From assembly GCA_034429215.1 (NCBI GenBank), contig DAOUGI010000019.1, forward strand, positions 85,572 to 149,571: a DNA stretch of 64,000 nt. Direction: 5' to 3'. This document shows positions 16,512 to 24,976 of this stretch, piece by piece (position 1 is the first letter of the stretch; each line of letters opens with the position of its first letter). Under the pieces are notes generated by a model. That model searched no databases and was not told the DNA's origin. It worked only from the letters and a program-made list of their open reading frames with translations. This DNA is from JAFGOG01 sp034429215 (GTDB lineage Bacteria; Chloroflexota; Anaerolineae; JAAYZQ01). Position numbers and translations under genes: made by a program.

Positions 16512-16551
16512 GTGCGGGTTTCAGACCCTGCCTAGGGCCTGGAACCCGCAC
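16512..16551 (+). repeat. Long inverted repeat ahead of the aspartoacylase-like gene
   Basis: GTGCGGGTT at 16512-16520 pairs with AACCCGCAC at 16543-16551. CAG/CTG and CCC/GGG pairs lie inside, making one long imperfect hairpin. It has no T run, so it is not a plain terminator. It could be an operator or an mRNA leader structure 20 nt ahead of the ATG at 16571. Confidence 0.6.
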
Positions 16552-16570
16552 GCTGACGGAAGGAGCTTGC

Positions 16571-17689
16571 ATGCCAAAAACAATCACATTGGGGACGGCC
16601 ACTGCCCAGCCGGGCACCATCCAATATGGCCGCTGGGAGGCGCTCAGCCACCCAACGGGACACGTCGAATTCCTGCCGGTGATCATCGCCCAGGGCGCGG
16701 CCGACGGCCCCTGCCTGTGGCTCACCGCCGGCATCCACGGCGTCGAGCATGCCGGGCCGTTGGTCATCTATCGGCTCGTCACCCAGGAGATGGTGGATCA
16801 CCTGCGAGGCACGATCGTCGCCATCCCGGCGCTCAACCCGGCAGGCCTGCGCACTATGAAACGCGAGCCATACCACGCCGACAAGGACCCCAATCGCATG
16901 TGGCCCGACGGCAAGCCCAAGAAACCGTACGACCTGGACAAGGAGCCGCCCTCGTCGTTGGAAAAGGCCTACGAGCGTCTGTTCGAGACGATGGCTGCCA
17001 CCGCCAATTACCTGATCGACTATCACAACGCCTGGACCAATTCGATCTCCTTTGTCTTCCGCGACCGGTTGCTGTACCGGGCCGACGAGAACGGAGACCA
17101 GCACAAGGCAGAAGCAGAGGCCCTGTCGGCTAAGCAGGGCGAGATGGTCAAGGCCTACGGCCACACCATCATCACCGATTTTCCCGCCGAGAAATATATA
17201 GACGAGGACCTGCATCGCTCCACGTCGGCGGCCCCCCTGCTGCTAAAAGGCATACCGGCGTTCACGCCCGAGCTGGGCACCGGCCACATGCCCGACCCGG
17301 CCATCGTCGCCGCGGCGGCCGCCGGCACCCGCAACGTCATGCGCTGGGCCGGCATGTTGGACGGCGCCCCGGAACCGATCGAGGGGATCAAAATAGTCGA
17401 TCCCGGCTTTCGGGTGCGGCGTTGCAGCACCCCCCGTGTGCCAGAAGCCTGCATCGTCCAACACCTGGTCCAGCCCGGCGACCTGGTCAAGGTCGGCGAC
17501 CCGGTCGCCGAGATGCGGGACGTGTGGGGCCGGCCGGTAGGCGATGGCCTGCTCCGCTCCGAATACGACGGCTTTGTCATCGGCCGGTCGCACGGCATCT
17601 ACTACTATGCCGGCGACGCCGTCCTGGGTACAGCCATCCGCGACGAGGCGGCATTGGTAGCGCCCTATCCGCCCGAGTATTTCAAATAG
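16571..17689 (+). CDS. Succinylglutamate desuccinylase/aspartoacylase family protein
   Basis: A 372-residue M14-like zinc amidohydrolase. Zinc ligands are expected in GIHGVEHAG (near residues 56-62) and DYHNAW (near 155); NPAGL, RMWPDG and the ELGTG loop fit the family fold. Members hydrolyse N-acyl amino acids. The C-terminal 100 residues form the usual beta domain. The ribosome site GGAAGGAG precedes the ATG. Its neighbours are transporters and peptide or amino-acid enzymes, so it may process an imported N-acyl amino acid. The exact substrate cannot be told. Confidence 0.85.
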   Translation: MPKTITLGTATAQPGTIQYGRWEALSHPTGHVEFLPVIIAQGAADGPCLWLTAGIHGVEHAGPLVIYRLVTQEMVDHLRGTIVAIPALNPAGLRTMKREPYHADKDPNRMWPDGKPKKPYDLDKEPPSSLEKAYERLFETMAATANYLIDYHNAWTNSISFVFRDRLLYRADENGDQHKAEAEALSAKQGEMVKAYGHTIITDFPAEKYIDEDLHRSTSAAPLLLKGIPAFTPELGTGHMPDPAIVAAAAAGTRNVMRWAGMLDGAPEPIEGIKIVDPGFRVRRCSTPRVPEACIVQHLVQPGDLVKVGDPVAEMRDVWGRPVGDGLLRSEYDGFVIGRSHGIYYYAGDAVLGTAIRDEAALVAPYPPEYFK

Positions 17690-17690
17690 C

Positions 17691-17706
17691 CACGCCATGA
17701 GGCGTG
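17691..17706 (+). repeat. Small palindrome CACGCC/GGCGTG after a stop codon
   Basis: CACGCC at 17691-17696 and GGCGTG at 17701-17706 enclose ATGA. It lies in the 21-nt gap between the aspartoacylase-like and MFS genes and resembles other short hairpins at gene ends here. Confidence 0.5.
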
Positions 17707-17710
17707 CCCT

Positions 17711-18991
17711 ATGAGTCTGGTTTCTCGCTTTTACTCTGACCGGCCGGTGCCGGCCGAGCATCGTTCCAACTTTCGCCACCTCTACCTCGACATCGCCTGG
17801 TACGGCCTTCTGGCCGCCGGTACCCTGGGGTTTGTGGGGGTCTATGCGGCGCGCCTGGGGGCAACCTCCTTTCAGGTTGGGCTGCTGAGCGTCGGGCCGG
17901 CCATCGCCAACCTCATTTTCGCCCTGCCTGCCGGCCGCTGGCTGGAACGGCAAAGGATCGACACGGCCGTCTTCTGGACGTCCGTCTTTCACCGCATCCC
18001 CTACCTGGTGTGGATCTTTCTACCTTTCTTCCTGGGCGCCCAGGGGCAGATCTGGGCACTGATAGGGCTGACCCTTATCATGCACATCCCCGGCACGGCT
18101 TTGGCCGTCGGGTTCAATGCCCTATTTGCCGAAACGGTCCCGCCAGTGTGGCGCGGCCATGTTGCCGGCGTGCGCAACGCGCTGCTGTCGGTGGCCGTCA
18201 TCGTTATATCGCTCATCTGCGGCCAGATCCTGCAGCGCATGACCTTCCCCATCGGCTACCAGGTGGTGTTTGCCATCGGCTTTGTGGGCGCCGCAATGAG
18301 CAGCTTCCACCTCTGGTTCGTCGTCCCCCACCGCGACGGCAGCAAAAGATCCTTTGCCGGGCGCGGATTGAGGAGCTTGGTCTGGCGGAGTGGGAAACCT
18401 GCCACGCAGCCACAACAAGGGCACCGGCTCCGGCTGCCGCGGAGTGAGGTGCTCAAGGGTCCCTACGGCAAGCTGATCGCCGTCCTGTTCGGCTTTCACC
18501 TGGCCCTATACCTGTCGATCCCCTTGTTTCCTATTCATTATGTCAATAATCTGCACCTGACCGATGGGCATATCGGTCTAGGGGCAGCGGTTTTCTACGT
18601 CACCGCTTTCTTCGGGTCTACCCAACTGTCTCGCCTGGTGCGCAAGATCGGCAACCAGCACGTCACCGCCGCCGGCGCCGCGCTCATGGCATCCTACCCT
18701 GCTTTCATGGCAGCGGCTGATGGCCCCACCCTCTTCCTGGTGGGGTCGGCCACCGGCGGCCTTGGCTGGTTGCTGGTCAACGGCGCGCTCGCCAACTATC
18801 TCCTGGAAAAGATACCCGGCGACGACCGGCCGGCCTACCTGGCCTGGTACAACCTGGCGATCAACGCCGCAGTTCTGTTGGCATCGCTGCTCGGCCCGGT
18901 CGTGGGAAGATACATCGGCATCCCCGCCGCCCTGTTCCTGGGCGGTGCTCTGCGGCTGGTCATGGCAATCGCTATCTGGCGGTGGGAGTAG
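17711..18991 (+). CDS. MFS transporter
   Basis: A 426-residue membrane protein with about 12 hydrophobic helices split by a central charged loop (near residues 205-250, rich in Arg, Lys and Gln). It has the N-terminal DIAWYGLLAAGTLGFVGVYA helix and an MFS-type loop GRWLERQRID after helix 2. There is no signature that fixes the substrate. Position between an aspartoacylase-like enzyme and peptide genes suggests amino-acid or peptide-related transport. The TAG stop is the left edge of a hairpin repeat. Confidence 0.85.
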   Translation: MSLVSRFYSDRPVPAEHRSNFRHLYLDIAWYGLLAAGTLGFVGVYAARLGATSFQVGLLSVGPAIANLIFALPAGRWLERQRIDTAVFWTSVFHRIPYLVWIFLPFFLGAQGQIWALIGLTLIMHIPGTALAVGFNALFAETVPPVWRGHVAGVRNALLSVAVIVISLICGQILQRMTFPIGYQVVFAIGFVGAAMSSFHLWFVVPHRDGSKRSFAGRGLRSLVWRSGKPATQPQQGHRLRLPRSEVLKGPYGKLIAVLFGFHLALYLSIPLFPIHYVNNLHLTDGHIGLGAAVFYVTAFFGSTQLSRLVRKIGNQHVTAAGAALMASYPAFMAAADGPTLFLVGSATGGLGWLLVNGALANYLLEKIPGDDRPAYLAWYNLAINAAVLLASLLGPVVGRYIGIPAALFLGGALRLVMAIAIWRWE

Positions 18992-19013
18992 GGGCAGCCC
19001 TGCGCGGCTGCCC
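18989..19013 (+). repeat. Stop-codon-containing hairpin repeat (GTAGGGGC family)
   Basis: GGGCAGCC at 18992-18999 pairs with GGCTGCCC at 19006-19013 around a 6-nt loop. The TAG at 18989-18991 is the stop codon of the MFS gene. Confidence 0.7.
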
Positions 19014-19025
19014 GCTGGATAAGCC

Positions 19026-19934
19026 ATGACGGTACTGCTCAACGTCATCCTGCCGGTGATCCTGGTTGCCGGCGTGGCCGCGCTGGCCCAGCGCTACGTC
19101 AAGCTCGACGTGCGCACCACCTCGCGCGCGGCGTTCTACCTGTTCGCCCCGGCGCTGGTGTTCGATTCGTTGTCCTCCTCGACGATCGGCGGCGCCGAGT
19201 TTGGGCAGATCGCAGCGGTGCTGATTGCCATCACCCTGGTCCTGTGGGCCATGGGCGAAGGCTTGGGTCGCCTGTTGCGCCTCAAGGGTCCAACCCTCAG
19301 CGCCTTTCTGCTCAGCATCCTGCTGCTCAACGCCGGCAACCTCGGCCTGCCGGTCGTCCTGTTTGCCTTTGGCGATGCAGGCCTGGCCCGGGCATCGGCC
19401 TACTTTACCGTCAGCTCGGCCATCATCGCCAGCCTGGGCGTCTACCTGGCGGTGCGGGGCTGCGCGCCGGGCACGCTGGCGCTCCGCCGGCTGGTCAGAG
19501 TGCCGCTGATATACGCCGCCATCCTGGGCCTGGCCTTCAACATGGCCCACCTGACCATGCCCGAGCCGCTGGCCAAGGCGATCCACCTGCTCGGCCAGGC
19601 GTCGGTGCCGGTCATGCTGGTCACGCTGGGCATCCAGCTCGCCCAGACCGGCCGTGACAGGTGGCGAGGCATTCACGCACCGGCGCTGGCCACCGCGATC
19701 GCTGCCCGGCTGATCATCTCTCCGGCCCTGGCGCTGCTGGCGGCAGCGCTGTTGGGAATGAGCGGCTTGACCCGCAACGTCGTAATCGCCCAAAGCGCCA
19801 TGCCGACGGCGGTGATGACCACCATCCTGGCAGCCGAGTTCGAGTGCGACAACAGCTTTGTCACCGTCGCCGTCCTGTCCACGACGCTCATCAGCGTCGT
19901 GACATTGACCATATTGCTGACCTGGCTGATCTAG
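19026..19934 (+). CDS. AEC (auxin efflux carrier) family transporter
   Basis: A 302-residue membrane protein with about ten helices and an inverted-repeat layout. The first half includes NVILPVILVAGVAAL and the LLNAGNLGLPVVLFAFG crossover helix; the second half includes AIHLLGQASVPVMLVTLGIQLA and QSAMPTAVMTTILAAEF, both typical of AEC carriers. Bacterial members move small carboxylates such as malate or malonate. It is followed at 20 nt by dppA. Confidence 0.9.
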   Translation: MTVLLNVILPVILVAGVAALAQRYVKLDVRTTSRAAFYLFAPALVFDSLSSSTIGGAEFGQIAAVLIAITLVLWAMGEGLGRLLRLKGPTLSAFLLSILLLNAGNLGLPVVLFAFGDAGLARASAYFTVSSAIIASLGVYLAVRGCAPGTLALRRLVRVPLIYAAILGLAFNMAHLTMPEPLAKAIHLLGQASVPVMLVTLGIQLAQTGRDRWRGIHAPALATAIAARLIISPALALLAAALLGMSGLTRNVVIAQSAMPTAVMTTILAAEFECDNSFVTVAVLSTTLISVVTLTILLTWLI

Positions 19935-19954
19935 ACAACAAGGAGAGAAACGCC

Positions 19955-20779
19955 ATGAAAATTCTCATTGCCGCCGACATGGAAGGCATCTCCGGGGTGG
20001 TGCATTGGGACCACGTCGACCCGGCCCACAGTGAGTACGCCCGTTTCCGCCGCCTGATGACCGGCGACGTGAACGCAGCCATCCGCGGGGCATACGACGG
20101 CGGGGCCGATCAGGTCGCCGTCGCCGACGGCCACTCCCGCGGCCGGAACATCCTGATCGAGGAGCTCGATCCGCGCGCCGTGCTGAACAGCGGCTCCCCT
20201 TCGCCGCTGTCGATGGTGCAGGGCTGTGACGCCGGGGTGAGCGCGGCCATGTTCGTCGGCTATCACGCCCGGGTCGGTTCGCAGAACAGCATCCTCGACC
20301 ACACCTGGTCCAGCTCGACCATCGGCGACGTACGGCTCAACGGCCAGTTAATCGGCGAGACCGCGATGAACGCCGCCGTCTGCGGCCATTTTGGCGTCCC
20401 GGTCATCCTCATCTCCGGCGACCAGACGGTCTGCGCCGAAGCGGTCGCTCTTCTCGGCCCCGTCGAGACCGTGATCGTGAAACAAGCCAGCGGCCGCATG
20501 GCTGCGGAATGCCTGTCGCCGGAGGTCGCCCGGCAAAAGATCTATGAAGGCGCCAAGCTTGCGGTGTCCCGCCTCCGCGCCGGCCAGGCGCCGCAGCCGC
20601 TGCGCATCCCAACGCCGGTGACCCTGACCGTCGATCTGGTAAGCTCTGACATGGCCGACCGTTTGGAGCTGCTCCAGGGCGCGCGCCGGCTGGACGGCAA
20701 GCGGATCGAGATCGTCGCTGAAGATATACTGATCGCCTACCGGTTGCTTCGGGCAGCCGCGGTGCTGGCCCGCGGGTAG
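19955..20779 (+). CDS. dppA: D-aminopeptidase DppA-like (peptidase M55)
   Basis: A 274-residue zinc peptidase. The start MKILIAADMEGISG carries the metal-binding Asp8 and Glu10, and DGHSRGRN and GYHARVGSQNS supply the expected His residues. M55 enzymes are self-compartmentalising decamers that release D-amino acids from D-amino-acid peptides. The ATG at 19955 has AAGGAGAGA upstream; the frame is open further back, into the AEC gene. With the lysA-like gene it suggests recycling of cell-wall peptides. Confidence 0.92.
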   Translation: MKILIAADMEGISGVVHWDHVDPAHSEYARFRRLMTGDVNAAIRGAYDGGADQVAVADGHSRGRNILIEELDPRAVLNSGSPSPLSMVQGCDAGVSAAMFVGYHARVGSQNSILDHTWSSSTIGDVRLNGQLIGETAMNAAVCGHFGVPVILISGDQTVCAEAVALLGPVETVIVKQASGRMAAECLSPEVARQKIYEGAKLAVSRLRAGQAPQPLRIPTPVTLTVDLVSSDMADRLELLQGARRLDGKRIEIVAEDILIAYRLLRAAAVLARG

Positions 20780-20787
20780 TTGGCGAA

Positions 20788-22113
20788 ATGGACAATTCCT
20801 ACGTCTCCAAGCGCTTGGCCCTGTTTCCTATCACGGCCCGCGTCGAGCCGGGGCCGAGCGGCAGCCTGACCCTCGCCGGCTGTGATCTCGCCGGGCTGGC
20901 CGAGCGATACGGCACCCCCTTGTACCTGTACGACCGCGCCACGTTGGATGCTGCCGTTGAGGCCTACCGGCAGGCGCTGGCCCTATCCTATCCGCAGGAA
21001 GCGGGCATCACCTATGCCGGCAAGGCCTTCCTGTGCCTGGCCATGGCCCAATGGCTGCAGAAACAGGACCTGTGGGTAGACTGTACCGGAGCCGGCGAGA
21101 TCCACGTCGCCGTGGCCGGCGGGGTGAGGCGGGAGCGGATCCTGGTCCACGGCGTCAACAAGAGCCGGTCCGACCTGGATGCGGCGGTGGCTCACGCCGG
21201 CACAATCGTCGTCGACAACCTGCCAGAGCTTGAGCGGCTGGCGGCGCAGGCTGCAGAAGGGACCCTGCCCGACCTGTGGCTGCGCATCCGGCCGGGTCTG
21301 GCAGTGGATACGCACGCTTTCACCCAGACCGGCCAGGCCGACAGCAAGTTTGGCATGAGCCAGCCTGAGGCGCTCGACGCGATCCGGCTGTGCTGTCGCC
21401 ACGGGCTGCCGCTGACCGGCATCCACTTCCACCAGGGCTCCCACTTTCACGATCCGGCGCCCATCGATCCGGCCATCGAGGTTGTGCTGGAGCTCATCGC
21501 CGCCGCCCGGCAGGAGACCGGCTGGCTGCCGGAGACGATCTGCCCCGGCGGAGGCTGGGGCGTTGCCTACCACGAGGACGAGCTGCCCCATCCCGCCATT
21601 AAGGATTATGTCGATTTCATTGCCGCCCACCTTGCCGCTGGCTGCCACAAGCGCGGGCTGCCTCTGCCGCGCTTGCAGCTCGAGCCGGGCCGCAGCCTGG
21701 TGGCCCTGGCGGGAGTGAGCCTCTACCGCGTGGGAGCGATCAAGCATACGCCGAACCGCCGCTGGCTGATGCTCGACGGAGGCATGACCGACAACATCCG
21801 CCCTGCCCTCTACGGCGCCCACTACTCGGCGCTGCCTGTCCGGGAGCCCGACCGCCCTGCCGCCGGTCCTGCCTGGCTGGCCGGGCCATACTGCGAGAGC
21901 AGCGACATACTGGTTCAAGCCCTGCCCATGCCAGACCTGCAGCCCGGCGAGCTGATCGCCGTGCCGGTCAGCGGCGCCTACCACCTGTCGATGGGCAACA
22001 ACTATAACGGCGCCCGCAAACCGGCGGTGCTGTGGCTGGAAGAGGGTCGGGCATCCCTGATCCAGGAGCGCGAGACGTTGGACGATCTTATCCGCCGGGA
22101 CCGGTTCTTGTAG
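20788..22113 (+). CDS. lysA: Diaminopimelate decarboxylase-family PLP enzyme
   Basis: A 441-residue fold-type III PLP decarboxylase. The PLP lysine is K79 in ITYAGKAFLC. HFHQGSH, CPGGGWG, LQLEPGRS, YCESSDIL and YHLSMGNNYNG follow the usual LysA order. It probably makes L-lysine from meso-diaminopimelate. Association with dppA rather than lysine genes leaves open that it decarboxylates another wall-derived or D-amino acid. It begins 8 nt after dppA. Its TAG stop lies in a short hairpin (AGGAGCA/TGCTCCT). Confidence 0.88.
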   Translation: MDNSYVSKRLALFPITARVEPGPSGSLTLAGCDLAGLAERYGTPLYLYDRATLDAAVEAYRQALALSYPQEAGITYAGKAFLCLAMAQWLQKQDLWVDCTGAGEIHVAVAGGVRRERILVHGVNKSRSDLDAAVAHAGTIVVDNLPELERLAAQAAEGTLPDLWLRIRPGLAVDTHAFTQTGQADSKFGMSQPEALDAIRLCCRHGLPLTGIHFHQGSHFHDPAPIDPAIEVVLELIAAARQETGWLPETICPGGGWGVAYHEDELPHPAIKDYVDFIAAHLAAGCHKRGLPLPRLQLEPGRSLVALAGVSLYRVGAIKHTPNRRWLMLDGGMTDNIRPALYGAHYSALPVREPDRPAAGPAWLAGPYCESSDILVQALPMPDLQPGELIAVPVSGAYHLSMGNNYNGARKPAVLWLEEGRASLIQERETLDDLIRRDRFL

Positions 22114-22131
22114 GAGCACCCTCCTGCTCCT
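22111..22131 (+). repeat. Stop-codon-containing hairpin (TAGGAGCA variant)
   Basis: AGGAGCA at 22112-22118 pairs with TGCTCCT at 22125-22131. The TAG stop of the lysA-like gene is at 22111-22113. It resembles the GTAGGGGC units and runs directly into another repeat. Confidence 0.6.
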
Positions 22132-22198
22132 TCTCCCCATTGGGGAGACCGCTGTACAGTGCCACCGGTGAGGTGGCAGGGTTGGGGTGAGGGGGAGA
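22125..22198 (+). repeat. Dispersed repeat of the CTCTCCC...GGGGTGAGGGGG family
   Basis: TTCTCCCCATTGGGGAGA forms one hairpin, GCCACCGGTGAGGTGGC a second, and the unit ends GGGGTGAGGGGGAGA. The same ending occurs at 36624-36659 and 40474-40510. The unit fills most of the gap between the lysA-like and thioesterase genes. Confidence 0.7.
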
Positions 22199-22273
22199 TC
22201 TTGCCCTACAAATACTTATAGTTGCCGGGCACCCACACAGGGGTGCCCGGCAACCACAAACGGAGGTGCTGTC

Positions 22274-23107
22274 ATGCCGCTAACCCATACGCGACGATTC
22301 CGGGTCCGTTACTACGAGTGCGACCTGCACGGCCTGGTCAACCCCAGCAACTATGTGCGCTATATGCAAGAGACCGCCTTTGACGCTTCGGCAGCGGTCG
22401 GCTATTCCATGGCCCGCTACGCGGCGATGGACCGCTACTGGCTGGTCCACGACACCGAGGTCGAGTACCTCGGTCCCCTGCACTACGGCGACACCGTAGA
22501 GGTCACCACCTGGGTGGTCGATTTCCGGCACGTGCGCTCCCTCCGCGCCTACGAGCTGCGCAAGGCAGGCTCGGCAGAGCTTGTGGCGCGCGGGCACACC
22601 GACTGGGTTTTCATGAACACCGCCACAGGCCGGCCGGCCCCCATCCCGCCAGAGATGGCTACTGCGTTTGCCCCAGAAGGGAATGCCCGGCGCGAGCAGT
22701 TTTCCAGCATGCCGCCGCCGTCGGGCGCATTCAAAACTCGGCGGTGCGTGGAATGGCGCGACCTGGACCCCGCCCAGCACGTCAACAATGCAACCTACCT
22801 GTCCTACGTCGAAGACTGTGGGGTGCAGGCGGCCGGGGCGCGCATGGCAGCCGAGGGCGTAGCCATGGTAGCCCGTCGCCAGCGGATCGAGTACCTCCAA
22901 CAGGCGGTCCTGGGCGACGAGCTGGAGTTGGTGATGTGGCTTGTCGATGCTGACCACAGCAGCGCCGTCCAGCACGCCACAATCACCAGGACGCGCGATG
23001 GAGGGATGGTCGCCCGGGCATACACCCTATGGGAGTGGGTAGAGGCAGCCACCGGCCGGCCGGTTCCCATCCCGGCGGCGTTCATCGAGGATTGCGCGCC
23101 AGACTAA
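22274..23107 (+). CDS. Tandem hotdog acyl-ACP/acyl-CoA thioesterase
   Basis: A 277-residue protein with two hotdog domains. The first contains RYYECDLHGLVNPSNYVRY, the second EWRDLDPAQHVNNATYLSY, both of the 4HBT D...(H)VNN type. Bacterial acyl-ACP thioesterases have this double layout and release free fatty acids. ATG 22274 is chosen because GGAGGT lies just upstream and the family's N terminus begins there; an upstream in-frame start at 22187 would code the repeat region. The acyl chain preference cannot be read. Confidence 0.87.
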   Translation: MPLTHTRRFRVRYYECDLHGLVNPSNYVRYMQETAFDASAAVGYSMARYAAMDRYWLVHDTEVEYLGPLHYGDTVEVTTWVVDFRHVRSLRAYELRKAGSAELVARGHTDWVFMNTATGRPAPIPPEMATAFAPEGNARREQFSSMPPPSGAFKTRRCVEWRDLDPAQHVNNATYLSYVEDCGVQAAGARMAAEGVAMVARRQRIEYLQQAVLGDELELVMWLVDADHSSAVQHATITRTRDGGMVARAYTLWEWVEAATGRPVPIPAAFIEDCAPD

Positions 23108-23575
23108 TCTATCCTGGCCTGTCGAGGGTTTCTGCTGTACCTAAACATGCAGGGCCGCGACAGACGAATTGCCCGCTATCGTCAATATGAGAAGCCCTAG
23201 CTTCTCAGTCTCGCTTTCTCTGTTGATCTTGGCGGGCTAACGGTCGGATTCAGCCGCGTTGCGGAGCGCAACGGAGCAACGCTAGCTGCAGGCCGGTGTG
23301 ACGGCGTTGACATCCGCTGGATATAATAATGCCATCAGGCTGCTGGCCAACGACTCCGTCCCTTCCCGTTGCTGCTACCGAGCCGAGCTGTCGACAAGAG
23401 AGAGCAAGATGCGCTGCGCTTGTGCCTTCCACCTCTTGGAGATCTCTCGGCGCGCACATCGCTCCAACAGGCACGCTCGCTCCCCGCACCGCACATCTCC
23501 GCCGAGGCAAGCATGCCGCTTCTGGGAGGTAAGCCATAAGCGAGAGAGAACGGGTCTGGGTCCTTTCCGCCGAGG
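23108..23575. other. Intergenic region with no convincing gene
   Basis: About 470 nt without a supportable gene. It holds an imperfect hairpin built on GCGTTGC/GCAACGC near 23255-23285, preceded by GCGGGCTAACGG, a sequence resembling one arm of an integron attC-type site; no matching second arm or integrase is seen. A TATAAT at 23322-23327 lies only 9 bp after a TTGACA, too close for a normal promoter. An open frame at 23298-23624 has no protein-like character. Confidence 0.5.
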
Positions 23576-23650
23576 GCACGACCACGCCCGACGGCACGGT
23601 GCGCGAGTGAACACTCCATTCTGACGCACCATAATGGCAGCTTTTGGCAG
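23576..23650 (+). pseudogene. Decayed 3' end of a pentapeptide-repeat gene
   Basis: Positions 23576-23610 match 24837-24871, the last codons and stop of the intact pentapeptide gene, at about 29 of 35 bases; both read (T/V)T(T/M)PDGTV(R/H)E then stop. About 26 nt later GGCAGCTTTTGGCA (23636-23649) matches GGCAGCTTTCGGCA (24887-24900) in the downstream flank. This is the remnant of a duplicated gene end. Confidence 0.65.
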
Positions 23651-23737
23651 TCGCCGATCTGGTAATGGCAGCTTAGGTGCGGTATCCTAGGCATAGGCTT
23701 GGAAGCAAGCCAACCAAAAGCAGCAAAGGAGAGATCC

Positions 23738-24871
23738 ATGGACAACTGCCAACCAACCAACGCACAACAGAGCCGTTCACCTGCAGAGCAAGGGCGCAAG
23801 AAGGGAACACCCTGGTGGAAGCTGCTGGCATCCACGGTGATGACGCTGGCTGCATCGCTTGTGTCGGCCCCGCTCATTTTCCTGGGAATCAAGTCCATGA
23901 TCCTGGGGCATATTAGCCGGCACGCCGGCGAGTATGCCATCCTTAGTCCCTTTTTCACGGGCGCCGGACTGAGCATGATAGTACTTGGAGAACTGGGCGT
24001 TGGTTATCTTGGTTATCGTCTCGGCCGCCTCGCCGTCGCCCGGGGCATCTTTTCCAAGCGTTTGCTGCCCCTGTGCGTGATAGCGTCGGTCGTGCTCGTC
24101 GGCCTGGCTATCGTGGTGCTTCCCAACTGGCCCATGCCTCCGGAGCGCTTGATCCGGCAGTATGAGGCAGGTGAGCGGGACTTTTCCGGGGCCTACCTGC
24201 GCAACGCCAACCTGCGCGGGGTTAACCTGGCCGGGGCCGACCTGAGCGGGGCCAACCTGAGCGGGACCAACCTGAACTCCGCCGACCTGACCGGGGCCAA
24301 CCTGCGCGGGGCCGACCTGACCGCAGCCGTACTGAGTTACGCCCATCTGAAGGACACTCAGATGGACGAGACGACCGAGATCGATGCCGCGTGGCGCACT
24401 GCTTGGGAAATTGTTAACCAAGGTGGTGCGGGCCGTGACCTGAGTAGGGTAGACCTGACTCAGGCCAATCTGGCCGGGACCAACCTGAGCGGGGCCAATC
24501 TGCATGGGGCCACGTTGGGCTCGGCTCTCCTGACCGGGGCCAACCTGCGCGAGGCCGACCTGGGCGGCGCTTACCTGAGCTATGCCGACCTGAGCGGGGC
24601 CGACCTGGGCGGGGCCGTCCTGAGACTGGCTCACCTGTCCGACGCCGATTTGACCAGAGCCAACCTGGTCGGGGTCGACCTGAGCCTAGCTGACCTCAAC
24701 GAGGCCGTCCTGAGCGGGGCCGACCTGGCCGGGGCCGATCTCACCGGGGCCGACCTGGCCGGGGCCGACCTGGCCGGGGCCGATCTGACCGGGGCCAACC
24801 TGAGCGGGACCGACCTGGCTGGGGCCAACCTGACCGGCGTGACCATGCCCGACGGGACGGTGCACGAATGA
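23738..24871 (+). CDS. Membrane-anchored pentapeptide-repeat protein
   Basis: A 377-residue protein. The first 140 residues hold three membrane helices (MTLAASLVSAPLIFLG, GLSMIVLGELGVGYLGY, LLPLCVIASVVLVGLAIVVL). The rest is A(D/N)LxG pentapeptide repeats in two blocks, about 155-205 and 235-370, split by a 30-residue helical spacer containing TQMDETTEIDAAWRTAW. Such repeats fold as a right-handed four-sided beta helix; related membrane-anchored forms are common in cyanobacteria and Chloroflexota with unknown role. ATG 23738 follows AAAGGAGAG. A decayed copy of its 3' end lies just upstream. Confidence 0.9.
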   Translation: MDNCQPTNAQQSRSPAEQGRKKGTPWWKLLASTVMTLAASLVSAPLIFLGIKSMILGHISRHAGEYAILSPFFTGAGLSMIVLGELGVGYLGYRLGRLAVARGIFSKRLLPLCVIASVVLVGLAIVVLPNWPMPPERLIRQYEAGERDFSGAYLRNANLRGVNLAGADLSGANLSGTNLNSADLTGANLRGADLTAAVLSYAHLKDTQMDETTEIDAAWRTAWEIVNQGGAGRDLSRVDLTQANLAGTNLSGANLHGATLGSALLTGANLREADLGGAYLSYADLSGADLGGAVLRLAHLSDADLTRANLVGVDLSLADLNEAVLSGADLAGADLTGADLAGADLAGADLTGANLSGTDLAGANLTGVTMPDGTVHE

Positions 24872-24976
24872 GGCCGGCGTCAAGGCGGCAGCTTTCGGCA
24901 AGAGGCCGTCATTCTGGGTGGGTGGATCATCAGTCGATAGGCTGAGACCATACTGATGCACGAAAGGAGAGCCATC

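Noticed and set aside
23250..23290. Integron attC site.
   Set aside because: Only one arm-like GCTAACGG is seen, with no second core site, integrase or gene cassette.
23307..23327. TTGACA and TATAAT as a promoter.
   Set aside because: The spacing is 9 bp, far from 16-18 bp, and no gene follows at a sensible distance.
23298..23624. A 108-residue open frame in the 23.1-23.7 kb gap.
   Set aside because: Its translation is Arg/His/Ser-rich without domains, has no ribosome site and runs into the pentapeptide remnant.
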